Below are positions 1 through 8,603 of a stretch of 62,644 nt of DNA, in pieces (the first letter of the stretch is position 1; each line of letters starts with the position of its first letter). The notes beneath the pieces were generated by a model. That model was not told the DNA's origin and ran no database searches. It saw only the letters and a program-made list of their open reading frames with translations. Origin of the DNA: an uncultured Butyrivibrio sp. (GTDB lineage Bacteria > Bacillota > Clostridia > Lachnospirales > Lachnospiraceae); the NCBI RefSeq assembly GCF_947169445.1, contig NZ_CAMVPU010000023.1:1-62644 (forward strand). The letters run 5' to 3'. The translations under genes were made by a program, and so were the position numbers.

Positions 1-1343
1 AAAGGTGATGTTCTGTTTCTATCTGTAGCGTCCTTTTCAAACTCAGGAAGTGTAGAAACACCAGTCTTAAGCTTGCCGCCTCTTTTGCTGGACTTGGCTA
101 CACCGGTCTCGATAAGCTGTCTTACCACATCCTCAAGCTGCTCTCCAAGGAAAACAGAAATGATAGCTGGAGGTGCCTCGTTGGCTCCAAGTCTGTGATC
201 GTTACCAACATCTGATGCACTCTGTCTTAAAAGATCTGCGTGAGTATCAACAGCCTTCAAAATGCAGGCAAGTACAAATAAGAACTGAATATTTTTATTT
301 GGTGTATCACCCGGATCAAGAAGGTTCACACCATCGTCTGTGCAAAGGGACCAGTTGTCGTGCTTACCTGAGCCGTTAACACCTGCAAATGGCTTCTCGT
401 GAAGAAGACATCTCATGTGGTGATGCTCAGCAACACGCTTCATAGTCTCCATAATAATCTGATTGTGATCTACAGCGATATTGGCTGTCTCGTAAACAGG
501 AGCAAGCTCATGCTGTCCAGGAGCAACCTCATTGTGCTGTGTCTTATCAGGAACGCCAAGCTTCCAGAGCTCAACGTTAAGGTCTTTCATGAATTCGCCG
601 ACTCTCTCACGGATAACACCAAAGTAGTGATCCTCCATCTCCTGTCCCTTAGGAGGCTGAGCACCAAAAAGTGTTCTTCCGGTAAAAATAAGGTCTTCAC
701 GTTTCATGGACTTATCCCAGTCCACAAGGAAATATTCCTGCTCAGGGCCTACAGAAACGTTAACTTTTGTAGCTTTGTCGTTTCCGAACAATTTAACTAT
801 TCTAAGAGCCTGCTTGTTAATAGCCTCCATGGATCTAAGAAGCGGAGTCTTTTTATCAAGAGCTTCACCTGTATAAGAACAAAAAGCTGTTGGAATGCAA
901 AGTGTGACACCTGCACCGGATTCCTTAAGGAAAGCAGGTGAAGTAATATCCCAGGTTGTATAACCTCTTGCCTCGAATGTGGCACGAAGTCCACCTGAAG
1001 GGAACGAAGAAGCGTCAGGCTCGCCCTTTATGAGCTCTTTTCCTGAAAATGAAGTAAGCATGCGGCCATCCTTGTCAGCGGAGCCAACAAATGAGTCATG
1101 CTTCTCGGCTGTAATACCTGTAAGTGGCTGGAACCAGTGAGTATAGTGAGTAGCACCATGCTCAACAGCCCACTCCTTCATTGCATTAGCGACAACATCA
1201 GCTGATTCCTTGGATAATTCGCCGCCATGCTCTGTTACGTTTACGACTTCTTTGTAGACATTTTTAGGGAGACGTTCTCTCATCTTGGCGAGAGTAAAGA
1301 CGTTCTGTCCAAAAATCTCTTCTACATTTACATTGTTCCCCAT
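1..1343 (-). CDS. glnN: Glutamine synthetase type III, N-terminal ~447 residues (partial)
   Basis: Makes glutamine from glutamate, ammonia and ATP in the cytoplasm. Reading leftward from the ATG at 1343, the frame stays open to the window edge and begins MGNNVNVEEIFGQNVF. Family motifs seen are THWFQPLTG near residue 70, SFPSGGLRATFEARGYT near residue 120, and DATDRNRTSPF at the last visible codons, the glutamate/ATP-site block of GSIII. GSIII proteins are about 700 residues, so roughly 250 C-terminal residues lie outside the window. The upstream AAAGGA is 10-12 nt from the ATG, so the ribosome site is only fair. The 73-bp gap to the preceding gene suggests its own promoter. The family assignment is firm; nothing can be said about the C-terminus. 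Confidence 0.95.
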   Translation of the reverse strand, partial: MGNNVNVEEIFGQNVFTLAKMRERLPKNVYKEVVNVTEHGGELSKESADVVANAMKEWAVEHGATHYTHWFQPLTGITAEKHDSFVGSADKDGRMLTSFSGKELIKGEPDASSFPSGGLRATFEARGYTTWDITSPAFLKESGAGVTLCIPTAFCSYTGEALDKKTPLLRSMEAINKQALRIVKLFGNDKATKVNVSVGPEQEYFLVDWDKSMKREDLIFTGRTLFGAQPPKGQEMEDHYFGVIRERVGEFMKDLNVELWKLGVPDKTQHNEVAPGQHELAPVYETANIAVDHNQIIMETMKRVAEHHHMRCLLHEKPFAGVNGSGKHDNWSLCTDDGVNLLDPGDTPNKNIQFLFVLACILKAVDTHADLLRQSASDVGNDHRLGANEAPPAIISVFLGEQLEDVVRQLIETGVAKSSKRGGKLKTGVSTLPEFEKDATDRNRTSP

Positions 1344-1416
1344 GTAAGTACACATTCCTTTCGCACTATTGAATTTGAAATAAACACATTCATATTACAT
1401 GGTAATCTAAAAAAAT

Positions 1417-2643
1417 TCAATTAGATTTAACTCTTAGTATGTCATACTTCTCTGCAGGCTGTGAGAGTTTGACGAAAAGAGTCTGCTTGGAGTGTGGGCA
1501 GGACTCAACAGGAGTTCCGTCTTCTGCAAACATGGCTTCAACCTTGACCGGAACATCGGTTCCGTCGGGCTTCATGATTTCAATCTCATCCCCTACAGAG
1601 AACTTGTTTCTCTGCTCAAACTTCGCATAGCCTCTATCATCTATCTCGCCCACAATGCCAAGGTATATGTACTCGTTAACATAAGTGTTGTTATCGTATA
1701 TCTGTGTTTCATCGCTAGGCTTTCCAAAATAGAAGCCTGTTGTGAACTGACGATAGGTGCACTTTGAAATCTGGTCAAGGTACCATGGCATGTTCTGCCT
1801 GTACTTTTCTTCGGATTCAAAGAAATCATCAATAGCTTTTCTGTAGGTTCTTGCAACAGTAGCAACATAAAGAGCAGTCTTCATACGGCCCTCAATCTTG
1901 CAGCTGTCGATTCCGGCATCCACCATCTCCGGAATGTGCTCTATCATGCACAGATCTTTGGAATTAAAGATATAAGTTCCTCTGTCGTTCTCGTAAACAG
2001 GAAGGTATTCTCCGGGTCTTTTCTCTTCCACAACTGCGTACTTCCATCTGCAAGGATGTGTGCAGGCTCCCTTATTGGCATCTCTGCCTGTGAAATAATT
2101 AGACAAAAGACATCTTCCGGAATAGGAAATACACATTGCTCCGTGAATAAAGCACTCCATCTCCAGATCTTCCGGTATTTTGGATGTTATTTCTTTTATT
2201 TCTCTAAGTGACAATTCTCTAGCAGCAACAACTCTTTTAGCGCCAAGCTGATACCAGAAATTATAAGTCTCATAGTTGGTGTTATTGGCCTGAGTTGAAA
2301 CATGGATATCTATTTCAGGACAGATTCTTCTGGCCTTCATGAAGATTCCGGGATCCGCAATGATAAGCGCATCGGGCTTTAGCTCTTTTAACTCATGAAG
2401 GTAAGTTTCTACGCCATCAAGATCATAGTTGTGAGCTAAAATATTGACTGTAACATGAACCTTGACGCCATGGGCGTGAGCAAACTCAATTCCCTCTTTC
2501 ATCTCTTCAGGGCTGAAGTTCTTGGCCTTAGCACGAAGTCCAAAGGCATCTCCACCGATATAAACCGCATCTGCGCCAAAAATAACCGCTGTTTTCAAAA
2601 CTTCCAGGCTGCTAGCCGGTATCAATAATTCAGGTTTTCTCAT
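1417..2643 (-). CDS. trhP: Peptidase U32 family protein, TrhP-like (tRNA U34 5-hydroxylation)
   Basis: 408 residues from the chosen start. The U32 signature is present as ECFIHGAMCISYSGRC, followed by RDANKGACTHPCRW, giving the conserved cysteines. Members of this family (TrhP/YegQ, YrrN, YrrO) carry out prephenate-dependent hydroxylation of U34 in tRNA, although they are still annotated as peptidases. The gene follows trmR, whose product methylates that hydroxyl, so the pair fits 5-methoxyuridine synthesis. An upstream GTG at 2661 overlaps the trmR stop, but the ATG at 2643 has GGAG seven bases ahead (2651-2654) and starts MRKPELLIPAS as in relatives. B. subtilis has two U32 genes here; only one is present, and its length is nearer YrrO (TrhP2). 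Confidence 0.85.
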   Translation of the reverse strand: MRKPELLIPASSLEVLKTAVIFGADAVYIGGDAFGLRAKAKNFSPEEMKEGIEFAHAHGVKVHVTVNILAHNYDLDGVETYLHELKELKPDALIIADPGIFMKARRICPEIDIHVSTQANNTNYETYNFWYQLGAKRVVAARELSLREIKEITSKIPEDLEMECFIHGAMCISYSGRCLLSNYFTGRDANKGACTHPCRWKYAVVEEKRPGEYLPVYENDRGTYIFNSKDLCMIEHIPEMVDAGIDSCKIEGRMKTALYVATVARTYRKAIDDFFESEEKYRQNMPWYLDQISKCTYRQFTTGFYFGKPSDETQIYDNNTYVNEYIYLGIVGEIDDRGYAKFEQRNKFSVGDEIEIMKPDGTDVPVKVEAMFAEDGTPVESCPHSKQTLFVKLSQPAEKYDILRVKSN

Positions 2644-2657
2644 AATCATTCTCCATT

Positions 2658-3299
2658 TCACAGCTTCACTGACAGTGTCATTCCGTCCCCAACCGTCAGA
2701 ATCACCGTGTTCAAAGCATCGTTATGCTTAAGTTCATACAAATACTCCCGCATCCTGGCATGGATCGTGCGATCCCGCCTTGTAACCGCAAACCTCGATT
2801 CGATCACATCTCCGTCCTGCAGTACGTTGTCGGACACCAGGAGTCCTCCCTTATTCAGAATACGTAGGCACTCGGGTAAAAAATTGATATACTGCCCCTT
2901 AGCCGCATCCATAAAAATAAAATCATATCCTTCGGGCAATGTCTTCAAAATATCCATTGCATCGCCCTCAAGAAGTGTTATCTTCCCATTTTTATCAAAG
3001 GTCTTAAAATTATCCCTGGCAATAGGAATTCTCTTTTCAAATTTCTCTATTGTTGTAATCTTCGTATCCGGATCACTGTATTCCGCCATTAATAGGGCAG
3101 AAAAGCCAATAGCACAGCCGACCTCCAGAATGTTCCTTGGTCTACTCTGTGCCATTAAAAATTTGAGAAGCGCCTGGGTATCCTTGCGGATGATAGGCAC
3201 GTCTCCTTCTTTAGCTTTTTTCTCTAATTCATCAAGATACTGGGCATTACCTCTGTCAAGAGAGTTGATAAATGCTGTAATTCTATCCTGTTCAACCAC
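2658..3299 (-). CDS. trmR: tRNA 5-hydroxyuridine O-methyltransferase TrmR-like (YrrM)
   Basis: A 213-residue class I SAM-dependent O-methyltransferase of the COMT type. Motifs seen: ILEVGCAIGFSALLMA (SAM-binding glycine loop), ITTIEKFEKR (acidic residue for the ribose) and YDFIFMDAAKGQY (catalytic and metal-binding acidic region). In Bacillus the YrrM/TrmR homologue converts ho5U34 to mo5U34 in tRNA; the neighbouring U32 gene and the yrr-type gene order support the same role here. The frame is open to 3374, but the GTG at 3299 has GAGGAG seven bases upstream and gives the normal family length; that site lies inside the 3' end of the preceding gene, so the two overlap by 8 bp. The ATG at 3320 is the alternative start. 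Confidence 0.85.
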   Translation of the reverse strand: MVEQDRITAFINSLDRGNAQYLDELEKKAKEGDVPIIRKDTQALLKFLMAQSRPRNILEVGCAIGFSALLMAEYSDPDTKITTIEKFEKRIPIARDNFKTFDKNGKITLLEGDAMDILKTLPEGYDFIFMDAAKGQYINFLPECLRILNKGGLLVSDNVLQDGDVIESRFAVTRRDRTIHARMREYLYELKHNDALNTVILTVGDGMTLSVKL

Positions 3300-3780
3300 C
3301 GTTTGACTCCTCGCCTGCATTAGTCTCCCCAGTAGTCGATTCCTCCCCTGAATCTGAACTGCCGCTATTTTCATCAGTAGATTCTTTAGCAGCCGTATCA
3401 GTACCGCTCACTTCAGATGAGCCTGCTGCCATTATCTGGAGCATCTCTTCTGTAGTCATTGCTGTACTAAGCTCATATACTCCGGGAGTCTCAAGTCCCT
3501 GATAATCCGAGAACTTCTCCTGCAATCTGAATAACATCTTGTCAGTAATAAGTCCTGCGCTTGAGAGCTTCTCAGCAATATCGCTTGCCGAATCCGACGC
3601 TGAAATTGTAACGGTTACCGTCCTTCCTGTTCCGGATGAAACAGGAATCTGGTTAAAAATACGGTATCCGTAATTGTACGCAACTTTGGAATATCTGCTG
3701 ATAAGCACCACTACAAAAACCACAAAGGCGACTTTTACAGCCATATCCAGCAATCCCAAAATCAATTTTCTTACATTCAT
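3292..3780 (-). CDS. Truncated MltG/YceG-like membrane protein lacking the catalytic domain
   Basis: 162 residues. One membrane segment lies at about residues 10-32 (VAFVVFVVVLISRYSKVAY), then a short extracytoplasmic domain with ISASDSASDIAEKLSSAGLI and TPGVYELSTAMTTEEMLQIM, which resembles the LysM-like subdomain of endolytic transglycosylase MltG. The last ~45 residues are a Ser/Glu/Gly-rich tail. Full MltG is about 340-380 residues, with a catalytic Glu in a domain that is absent here. The gene occupies the yrrL (mltG) slot of the conserved cluster, which supports common descent. It cannot be an active transglycosylase by sequence; a structural or regulatory role in septal wall synthesis is inference. 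The start at 3780 has GGAG six bases upstream; a TTG at 3792 was rejected. Confidence 0.75.
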   Translation of the reverse strand: MNVRKLILGLLDMAVKVAFVVFVVVLISRYSKVAYNYGYRIFNQIPVSSGTGRTVTVTISASDSASDIAEKLSSAGLITDKMLFRLQEKFSDYQGLETPGVYELSTAMTTEEMLQIMAAGSSEVSGTDTAAKESTDENSGSSDSGEESTTGETNAGEESNGG

Positions 3781-3828
3781 GTACTTCTCCAATTTTGCCT
3801 ATCAAAGAAAAGCCGCAGCAAATAGAGT

Positions 3829-5508
3829 TTAATAATTTGTATCCATTATTATCGGCATGATCATAGGCCTTCTCTTTGTCTTTTTCCAGATGTAGTCACT
3901 AAGAGCATCCTTAACAATACTCTTAAGCTTGCCCCAATCTGTAATGCCTTTATCAAGGGCTTCAGTCACATCATCAAGAACAAGATCAGTAGCGTCATCG
4001 ATCAGCTTATCTGACTCTCTGACGTATACAAAGCCTCTTGAAACAATGCTTGGTCCGGAAACAAGCTGTCCACTTTCTTTATCCAGTCCAAACACAACTA
4101 TTACAATACCATCTTCTGCCAAATGTTGTCTATCTCTAAGTACAACATTACCTACATCGCCTACTCCAAGGCCATCTACAAGGATAGCTCCAACCGGAAC
4201 CTTACCCTTAACCTTAGCGCTCTCCTCATCCAGCTCCAGAACTTCTCCTGAATGAAGGATAAAGATATTTTCCTTATCTATTCCGAGGTTTCTGGCGATA
4301 TTAGCCTGCGCTATAAGATGTCTGTACTCACCATGTACCGGGATAGAATATTTAGGCTTAACCAGTGTGTAAATAAGCTTGATATCCTCCTGACATGCAT
4401 GTCCTGAAACGTGCACATCCTGGAAAATAACATCAGCACCCTTCATCTGAAGCTCGTTGATAATATTGGTAACCGCCTTCTCATTACCGGGAATCGGATG
4501 CGATGAAAAGATAACTGTATCTCCCGCACCGATTGAAAGCTTTCTGTGCTGTCCATTGGCCATACGGCTAAGAGCAGCCATACTTTCTCCCTGGCTTCCG
4601 GTTGTAATGATAACTGTCTTATTATCCGGATAGTCCTTCAGTCTGTCGATATCAATTAGCGTATTCTCAGGAATCTGGATGCATTCCAGTTTCTGGGCAA
4701 TATCGATTATGCTCACCATGCTGCGGCCTTCAACCACAACTTTTCTGCCGCATTTATGAGCTGTATTGATGATCTGCTGAACTCTGTCTACATTAGAAGC
4801 AAAGGTCGCAACAATAATTCTGTTGTTCTCATGTTCTTCAAAAAGAAAATCCAAAGCTCTTCCTACAGTCTTCTCAGAAGCGGTAAAGCCAGGTCTCTCT
4901 GCATTTGTAGAATCGCACATAAGTGCAAGAACGCCTTTTTTACCAATCTCAGCAAATCTCTGAAGATCGATAGGATCTCCGTAAACCGGTGTGTAATCTA
5001 CCTTAAAGTCTCCCGTGTGAACCACTGTTCCTGCAGGAGAATAGATCGCCAGCGCTGCAGCATCAACAATAGAGTGGTTTGTTCTGATAAATTCCACTCT
5101 GAACTGTCCAAGATTGATCGATTGTCCGAATTTAACAACCTTTCTCCTGGTGTGCTTTAACAGATTATGTTCTTCGAGCTTGTGCTCGATTATTCCCATT
5201 GTAAGTCTTGTGGCATAAACAGGGACGTTGAGCTCATGAAGCACATATGGAAGAGCTCCGATATGGTCCTCATGTCCGTGTGTTATAACAAATCCCTTAA
5301 CTTTATCGATATTATCCTGAAGATAGGTTATATCCGGGATTACAAGGTCAATTCCCAACATGTCATCATCGGGAAAAGACAATCCGCAGTCCACCACAAT
5401 AATACTGTCCTCATATCTGAAGGCAGTGATGTTCATTCCAATCTGCTCAAGACCACCAAGTGGGATGATCTGCAGCTTGGACGCATTTTCAATTTTCTTT
5501 TTACTCAA
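3829..5508 (-). CDS. rnj: Ribonuclease J
   Basis: 559 residues. A metallo-beta-lactamase/beta-CASP nuclease that acts as endonuclease and 5'-to-3' exonuclease in mRNA decay and rRNA maturation. The metal motif HGHEDH is at residues 77-82, with TNHSIVDA, HTGDFKVD and the late histidine in VSGHACQEDI; the C-terminal domain ends DYIWKKTKRRPMIMP. The start is judged to be TTG at 5508, because GGAGG stands seven bases upstream and the encoded SKKKIENASKLQIIPLGG matches the family N-terminus; the ATG at 5541 would place that Shine-Dalgarno inside the gene. It sits between DUF1292 and the MltG-like gene, an insertion relative to the B. subtilis order. The sequence alone does not separate J1 from J2. 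Confidence 0.95.
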   Translation of the reverse strand: MSKKKIENASKLQIIPLGGLEQIGMNITAFRYEDSIIVVDCGLSFPDDDMLGIDLVIPDITYLQDNIDKVKGFVITHGHEDHIGALPYVLHELNVPVYATRLTMGIIEHKLEEHNLLKHTRRKVVKFGQSINLGQFRVEFIRTNHSIVDAAALAIYSPAGTVVHTGDFKVDYTPVYGDPIDLQRFAEIGKKGVLALMCDSTNAERPGFTASEKTVGRALDFLFEEHENNRIIVATFASNVDRVQQIINTAHKCGRKVVVEGRSMVSIIDIAQKLECIQIPENTLIDIDRLKDYPDNKTVIITTGSQGESMAALSRMANGQHRKLSIGAGDTVIFSSHPIPGNEKAVTNIINELQMKGADVIFQDVHVSGHACQEDIKLIYTLVKPKYSIPVHGEYRHLIAQANIARNLGIDKENIFILHSGEVLELDEESAKVKGKVPVGAILVDGLGVGDVGNVVLRDRQHLAEDGIVIVVFGLDKESGQLVSGPSIVSRGFVYVRESDKLIDDATDLVLDDVTEALDKGITDWGKLKSIVKDALSDYIWKKTKRRPMIMPIIMDTNY

Positions 5509-5568
5509 ATTTTTTCCTCCATAATTAGTTGGCGGAGGCATAAATAGAGATATTAAACCAATTTCCCG

Positions 5569-5844
5569 TTAAATATCTAAATCTATACCATCCTCGGCAA
5601 GGAGCTTGCGAAATACACCTGCAACAGCTTCAAGTTCCAGGTCATCGTCCACAATCGCATAAAGCGCCTGCTCGTCTTTCAAATCGGAGTCATCGCGCAG
5701 AATAAGCGCTTCTCCGTCTCCATCCTCTTCATCTGTGACAAGAAGGTATGTCTTGGCACCAATAACTGTCTGTTCAAGACAGTAAAACTCTACCGGCTCT
5801 TCTCCGTCCGGACAAAAAACTATTTTTTCCAAATCAATCTCCAT
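5569..5844 (-). CDS. DUF1292 family protein (YrzB-like)
   Basis: 91 residues, strongly acidic, with the family pattern MEIDLEKIVFCPDGEEPVEF, then YLLVTDEEDGDGEALILRDD and a C-terminal acidic helix. Function unknown. DUF1292 genes lie next to ruvX and ireB throughout Firmicutes, as here: the gene follows ruvX by 53 bp and precedes RNase J by 60 bp on the same strand, so co-transcription is likely. No membrane segment or signal peptide. Confidence 0.9.
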   Translation of the reverse strand: MEIDLEKIVFCPDGEEPVEFYCLEQTVIGAKTYLLVTDEEDGDGEALILRDDSDLKDEQALYAIVDDDLELEAVAGVFRKLLAEDGIDLDI

Positions 5845-5897
5845 ATACTAAATAATTCAACAACTAATCACTGCAAACACGCAGCTAAAAAATAACA

Positions 5898-6332
5898 TTA
5901 CTTCAAATCTTTTTTATCTGTGTTATCCAGATAATCCTGCAAAATAATCTGTGCTGCGATCATGTCCACATACTCTTTTCGATCGCGCCCTTTTATTCCG
6001 GCTTCATCCATGATCTCGTCAGCTTCTACGGTTGTGAGTCTCTCATCCCACATAACCACAGGGACTGCAGTTCGTCTCTCAATCTTTTCTTTGAATTCAA
6101 GGCACAGCTGTGAACGCTCAGAGGGAGTCTGGTCCATATTAAGCGGAAGTCCCAAAACAATCCTCTCCACTTTATACTCTTGTATAAGCTCCTCAATGCG
6201 CGCCAGTGTTCTTCTTAACTTATTCTCCTCTTTTCTACGGATAATCTCTTTACCCTGAGCTGTCAAAAGAAGTTCATCGCTTATGGCAACTCCAACGGTC
6301 TTAGATCCATAGTCAAGGCCCATTATACGCAT
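5898..6332 (-). CDS. ruvX: RuvX/YqgF family putative pre-16S rRNA nuclease / Holliday junction resolvase
   Basis: 144 residues, RNase H-like fold. It begins MRIMGLDYGSKTVGVAISD, with the first catalytic Asp in GLDYG; VLGLPLNMD and MWDERLTTVEAD (conserved acidic residues) follow. The open frame reaches a TTG at 6368, but the ATG at 6332 matches the family start and has a weak AAAGGT site about ten bases upstream. It lies between ireB and DUF1292 as in many Firmicutes. Homologues are implicated in 16S rRNA 5' end maturation; the resolvase name is historical. Confidence 0.92.
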   Translation of the reverse strand: MRIMGLDYGSKTVGVAISDELLLTAQGKEIIRRKEENKLRRTLARIEELIQEYKVERIVLGLPLNMDQTPSERSQLCLEFKEKIERRTAVPVVMWDERLTTVEADEIMDEAGIKGRDRKEYVDMIAAQIILQDYLDNTDKKDLK

Positions 6333-6419
6333 ATTATCTTTACCTTTAAAATCTTTGTTTAAGGGCAACGGCCTGCCTGAAAAAATAATTCCTGAGATCT
6401 TTATCCAAGAATATATGTA

Positions 6420-6713
6420 TTACTTCTTCTGGCTCCAGTTGTTGCTCTTTATGTACTCTGTAAGCATCTCTTCTACAAGCTCATCTCTCTCAACCTTCAT
6501 GATAAGGCTTCTGGCTCCCTGATGGCTTGTGATATAAGTAGGATCGCCTGACATGATGTATCCCACAATCTGATTTACCGGGTTGTAGCCCTTTTCCAAA
6601 AGAGCATCATAAACAACAGAAAGAACCTTCTTAACGCCGGTCTCAGGCTCTACTTCAACTTTGAAATATTGGGTGTTTCCTAAATCCTGATCTGCCATAG
6701 TATAATTCTCCAT
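6420..6713 (-). CDS. ireB: IreB family regulatory phosphoprotein (YrzL, DUF965)
   Basis: 97 residues with the family core LGNTQYFKVEVE, EKGYNPVNQIVGYIMSGDPTYI and TSHQGARSLIMKVERDEL. In Enterococcus faecalis IreB is phosphorylated by the PASTA kinase IreK on N-terminal threonines and controls cephalosporin tolerance; here the N-terminus has Thr5 and Thr14 as candidate sites. Its place at the head of ruvX-DUF1292 is the normal Firmicute arrangement; the usual upstream alaS is replaced by mtaB. Confidence 0.93.
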   Translation of the reverse strand: MENYTMADQDLGNTQYFKVEVEPETGVKKVLSVVYDALLEKGYNPVNQIVGYIMSGDPTYITSHQGARSLIMKVERDELVEEMLTEYIKSNNWSQKK

Positions 6714-6804
6714 TCGTAGTTTTGTAATAATTCAAAAGAGCTTCACACTCTTATTCATCCATAAAAAACTATATAAATTAATATTACACTACACGTACCA
6801 TTTT

Positions 6805-8175
6805 TTACAATAGAAGCGTCTCTGAATTTATGAATCTCTTAGGAACATCGTAGGTGATCTCGCCGGACACTGCTTCCTTGTATCTAAGGTCATCCTCAGC
6901 TACAGCAACTCTGACATACCTGTCAGTGTGACCTATCATATAGTTCTTGCCCTTGATTTCCTCAGCATCTTCCCACAAAATACCAACCTTTTCTCCGATA
7001 AAGAGATTTCGGTATTCTTCAGACTGGCGTCTTGTCATATGTATCAGGACATCACTTCTTGCTGTCTTCTCTCTGTCTGTAAGCTGCTCCTTCATTCCGG
7101 CAGCAACAGTTCCCTTTCTCGGAGAATATTTAAACACATGCATTTCATAGAAATCAATGTCTTCAACGAATTTCCTGCACTGTTCAAATTCATCCTCAGT
7201 CTCACCTGGAAATCCCACGATAACGTCTGTTGTTATGGCCGGTCTGTCAAAGGCTTCCCTAAGGAGCTTAACTCCCTGAGCAAATTCTTCTGCGGTATAG
7301 TGCCTGTTCATGCGCTTTAGCACATCATCACACCCGCTTTGAAGCGACAGATGGAAATGAGGGCACAGCTTTTCTACCGCTGCAAGGCGTCTTGCATTTT
7401 CAGGAGTGATAATCCTCGGTTCCAGGGATCCAAGACGGATTCTCTCTATTCCGGCCAGATCTCCAATATTCTCCACAAGATCGATAAGAGAAGGGCCGTC
7501 CTTGTCTACGCCATAGGAGCTGATATGGATGCCGGTCAGAACCACCTCTTTACAGCCCTTCTGGATAAGTCCCTTGATCTCTGCAAGGATATCCTTCATA
7601 TCTCTACTGCGGACTCTGCCTCTTGCGTAAGGAATTACGCAATATGAGCAAAACTGGTTACAGCCATCCTGAATCTTGATGTAAGCTCTGGTATGTCCCG
7701 GCATTTCAGATAAAAGCATACTCTCATACTCATGAGTATTATTGATATCTATAACAGAATTGCCACCAAGGGTCTTATCAAGATCAGCTTTCCTACCCTT
7801 TGCCTCAAAAAAGTTATTCAATATTTCGACAATTTCTGACTTCTTATTATTGCCTACCGCAAGGTCGATACACTCATCCTTTTTGACGCCATCCATTCCG
7901 GTTTCAACATAGCATCCAACAGCCACAACAGTAGCCTCTGGATTCTCTTTCTTGGCTCTGTGAAGCATCTGTCTGGATTTTCTGTCTGCAATATTAGTAA
8001 CAGTGCAGGTATTGATGATATAAACATCTGCTTCATCAGTAAAGGGAACGATTATGCAGCCTGCTTCCTTCAGCTTGATTGCCATTACATCCATCTCATA
8101 GCTATTAACTTTACAGCCAAGGTTATGCATCGCAACCCTGATCCCATTAACGTAATTTGGTGTATTGTCCAACAT
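6805..8175 (-). CDS. mtaB: tRNA (t6A37) methylthiotransferase MtaB
   Basis: 456 residues. A radical-SAM methylthiotransferase that adds the 2-methylthio group to t6A37 of ANN-decoding tRNAs. It has the N-terminal UPF0004 domain (HNLGCKVNSYEMD, with further Cys in NTCTVTNIADRKSRQ and VGCYVETG), the radical-SAM CxxxCxxC in DGCNQFCSYCVIPYARGR, and a C-terminal TRAM domain after SGEITYDV. The LGCKVN form and the t6A-type core place it with MtaB (YqeV) rather than MiaB or RimO. The start is uncertain: TTG at 8184 or ATG at 8175, neither with a strong ribosome site. In Bacillus yqeV ends the dnaK-prmA-rsmE run; here it is cut off from that run by thiI, the desulfurase and an HPr-like gene. Confidence 0.93.
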   Translation of the reverse strand: MLDNTPNYVNGIRVAMHNLGCKVNSYEMDVMAIKLKEAGCIIVPFTDEADVYIINTCTVTNIADRKSRQMLHRAKKENPEATVVAVGCYVETGMDGVKKDECIDLAVGNNKKSEIVEILNNFFEAKGRKADLDKTLGGNSVIDINNTHEYESMLLSEMPGHTRAYIKIQDGCNQFCSYCVIPYARGRVRSRDMKDILAEIKGLIQKGCKEVVLTGIHISSYGVDKDGPSLIDLVENIGDLAGIERIRLGSLEPRIITPENARRLAAVEKLCPHFHLSLQSGCDDVLKRMNRHYTAEEFAQGVKLLREAFDRPAITTDVIVGFPGETEDEFEQCRKFVEDIDFYEMHVFKYSPRKGTVAAGMKEQLTDREKTARSDVLIHMTRRQSEEYRNLFIGEKVGILWEDAEEIKGKNYMIGHTDRYVRVAVAEDDLRYKEAVSGEITYDVPKRFINSETLLL

Positions 8176-8234
8176 ATTGTCCAATCTTTCTAAGTTTTAT
8201 CAAAAACTTCATTTTCTTTTTAAGTGTTAAGTCA

Positions 8235-8263
8235 TTGACTTTTATCTTTTCTGCGTATACTAT
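8235..8263 (+). promoter_or_regulatory. Sigma-A-type promoter of the HPr-like gene
   Basis: TTGACT (8235-8240), 17-bp spacer, TACTAT (8258-8263), followed by AAGGAGGT at 8273-8280 and the ATG at 8290. Spacing and position fit a housekeeping promoter. Confidence 0.75.
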
Positions 8264-8289
8264 AAAGAAAAGAAGGAGGTATTTGCTCA

Positions 8290-8520
8290 ATGAAGACCGT
8301 TAAAATTTCTTTAAATTCTATCGATAAGGTTAAATCTTTTGTAAACGATATTACGAAGTTTGATTATGATTTCGATCTCGTTTCAGGAAGATACGTTATC
8401 GACGCTAAGTCTATTATGGGTATTTTCTCATTGGATCTTTCTAAGCCAATCGATCTCAATATCCATGCAGAAGACGGTGCAGATGAGGTTCTTGAGATTC
8501 TCAAGCCTTACATGATCTAA
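8290..8520 (+). CDS. HPr-like protein without the phosphorylatable histidine
   Basis: 76 residues, the length of HPr. The second half matches HPr: DAKSIMGIFSLDLSKPIDLNI aligns with the region around the regulatory Ser46, so Ser41 here is the counterpart. The first half has no histidine active site; the usual GIHARPA segment is replaced by SLNSIDKVKSFVNDI. It therefore cannot carry phosphate from enzyme I to PTS permeases. Bacillus Crh is a precedent for an HPr paralogue kept only for Ser46 signalling to CcpA, but that role here is inference. It has its own promoter, an excellent ribosome site and a terminator, and interrupts a long minus-strand run of genes. Confidence 0.8.
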   Translation: MKTVKISLNSIDKVKSFVNDITKFDYDFDLVSGRYVIDAKSIMGIFSLDLSKPIDLNIHAEDGADEVLEILKPYMI

Positions 8521-8555
8521 TCTTAATGGATTAGATCCATCAAAAAGATTTTCAC

Positions 8556-8591
8556 AGCCCATCCCGAACATTTTTCAGGATGGGCTTTTTT
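8556..8591 (+). terminator. Rho-independent terminator of the HPr-like gene
   Basis: Perfect 9-bp stem AGCCCATCC/GGATGGGCT (8556-8564 and 8578-8586), 13-nt loop, then six T from 8586. Confidence 0.92.
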
Positions 8592-8603
8592 CGTTACTTG
8601 TTA

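Noticed and set aside
399..941. 180-codon plus-strand open frame
   Set aside because: It lies antisense within the glutamine synthetase III gene, whose protein motifs are clear, and has no ribosome site.
1383..1432. Short AT-only inverted repeat after the U32 gene
   Set aside because: Seven A/T pairs only; too weak to call a terminator, and it overlaps the stop region.
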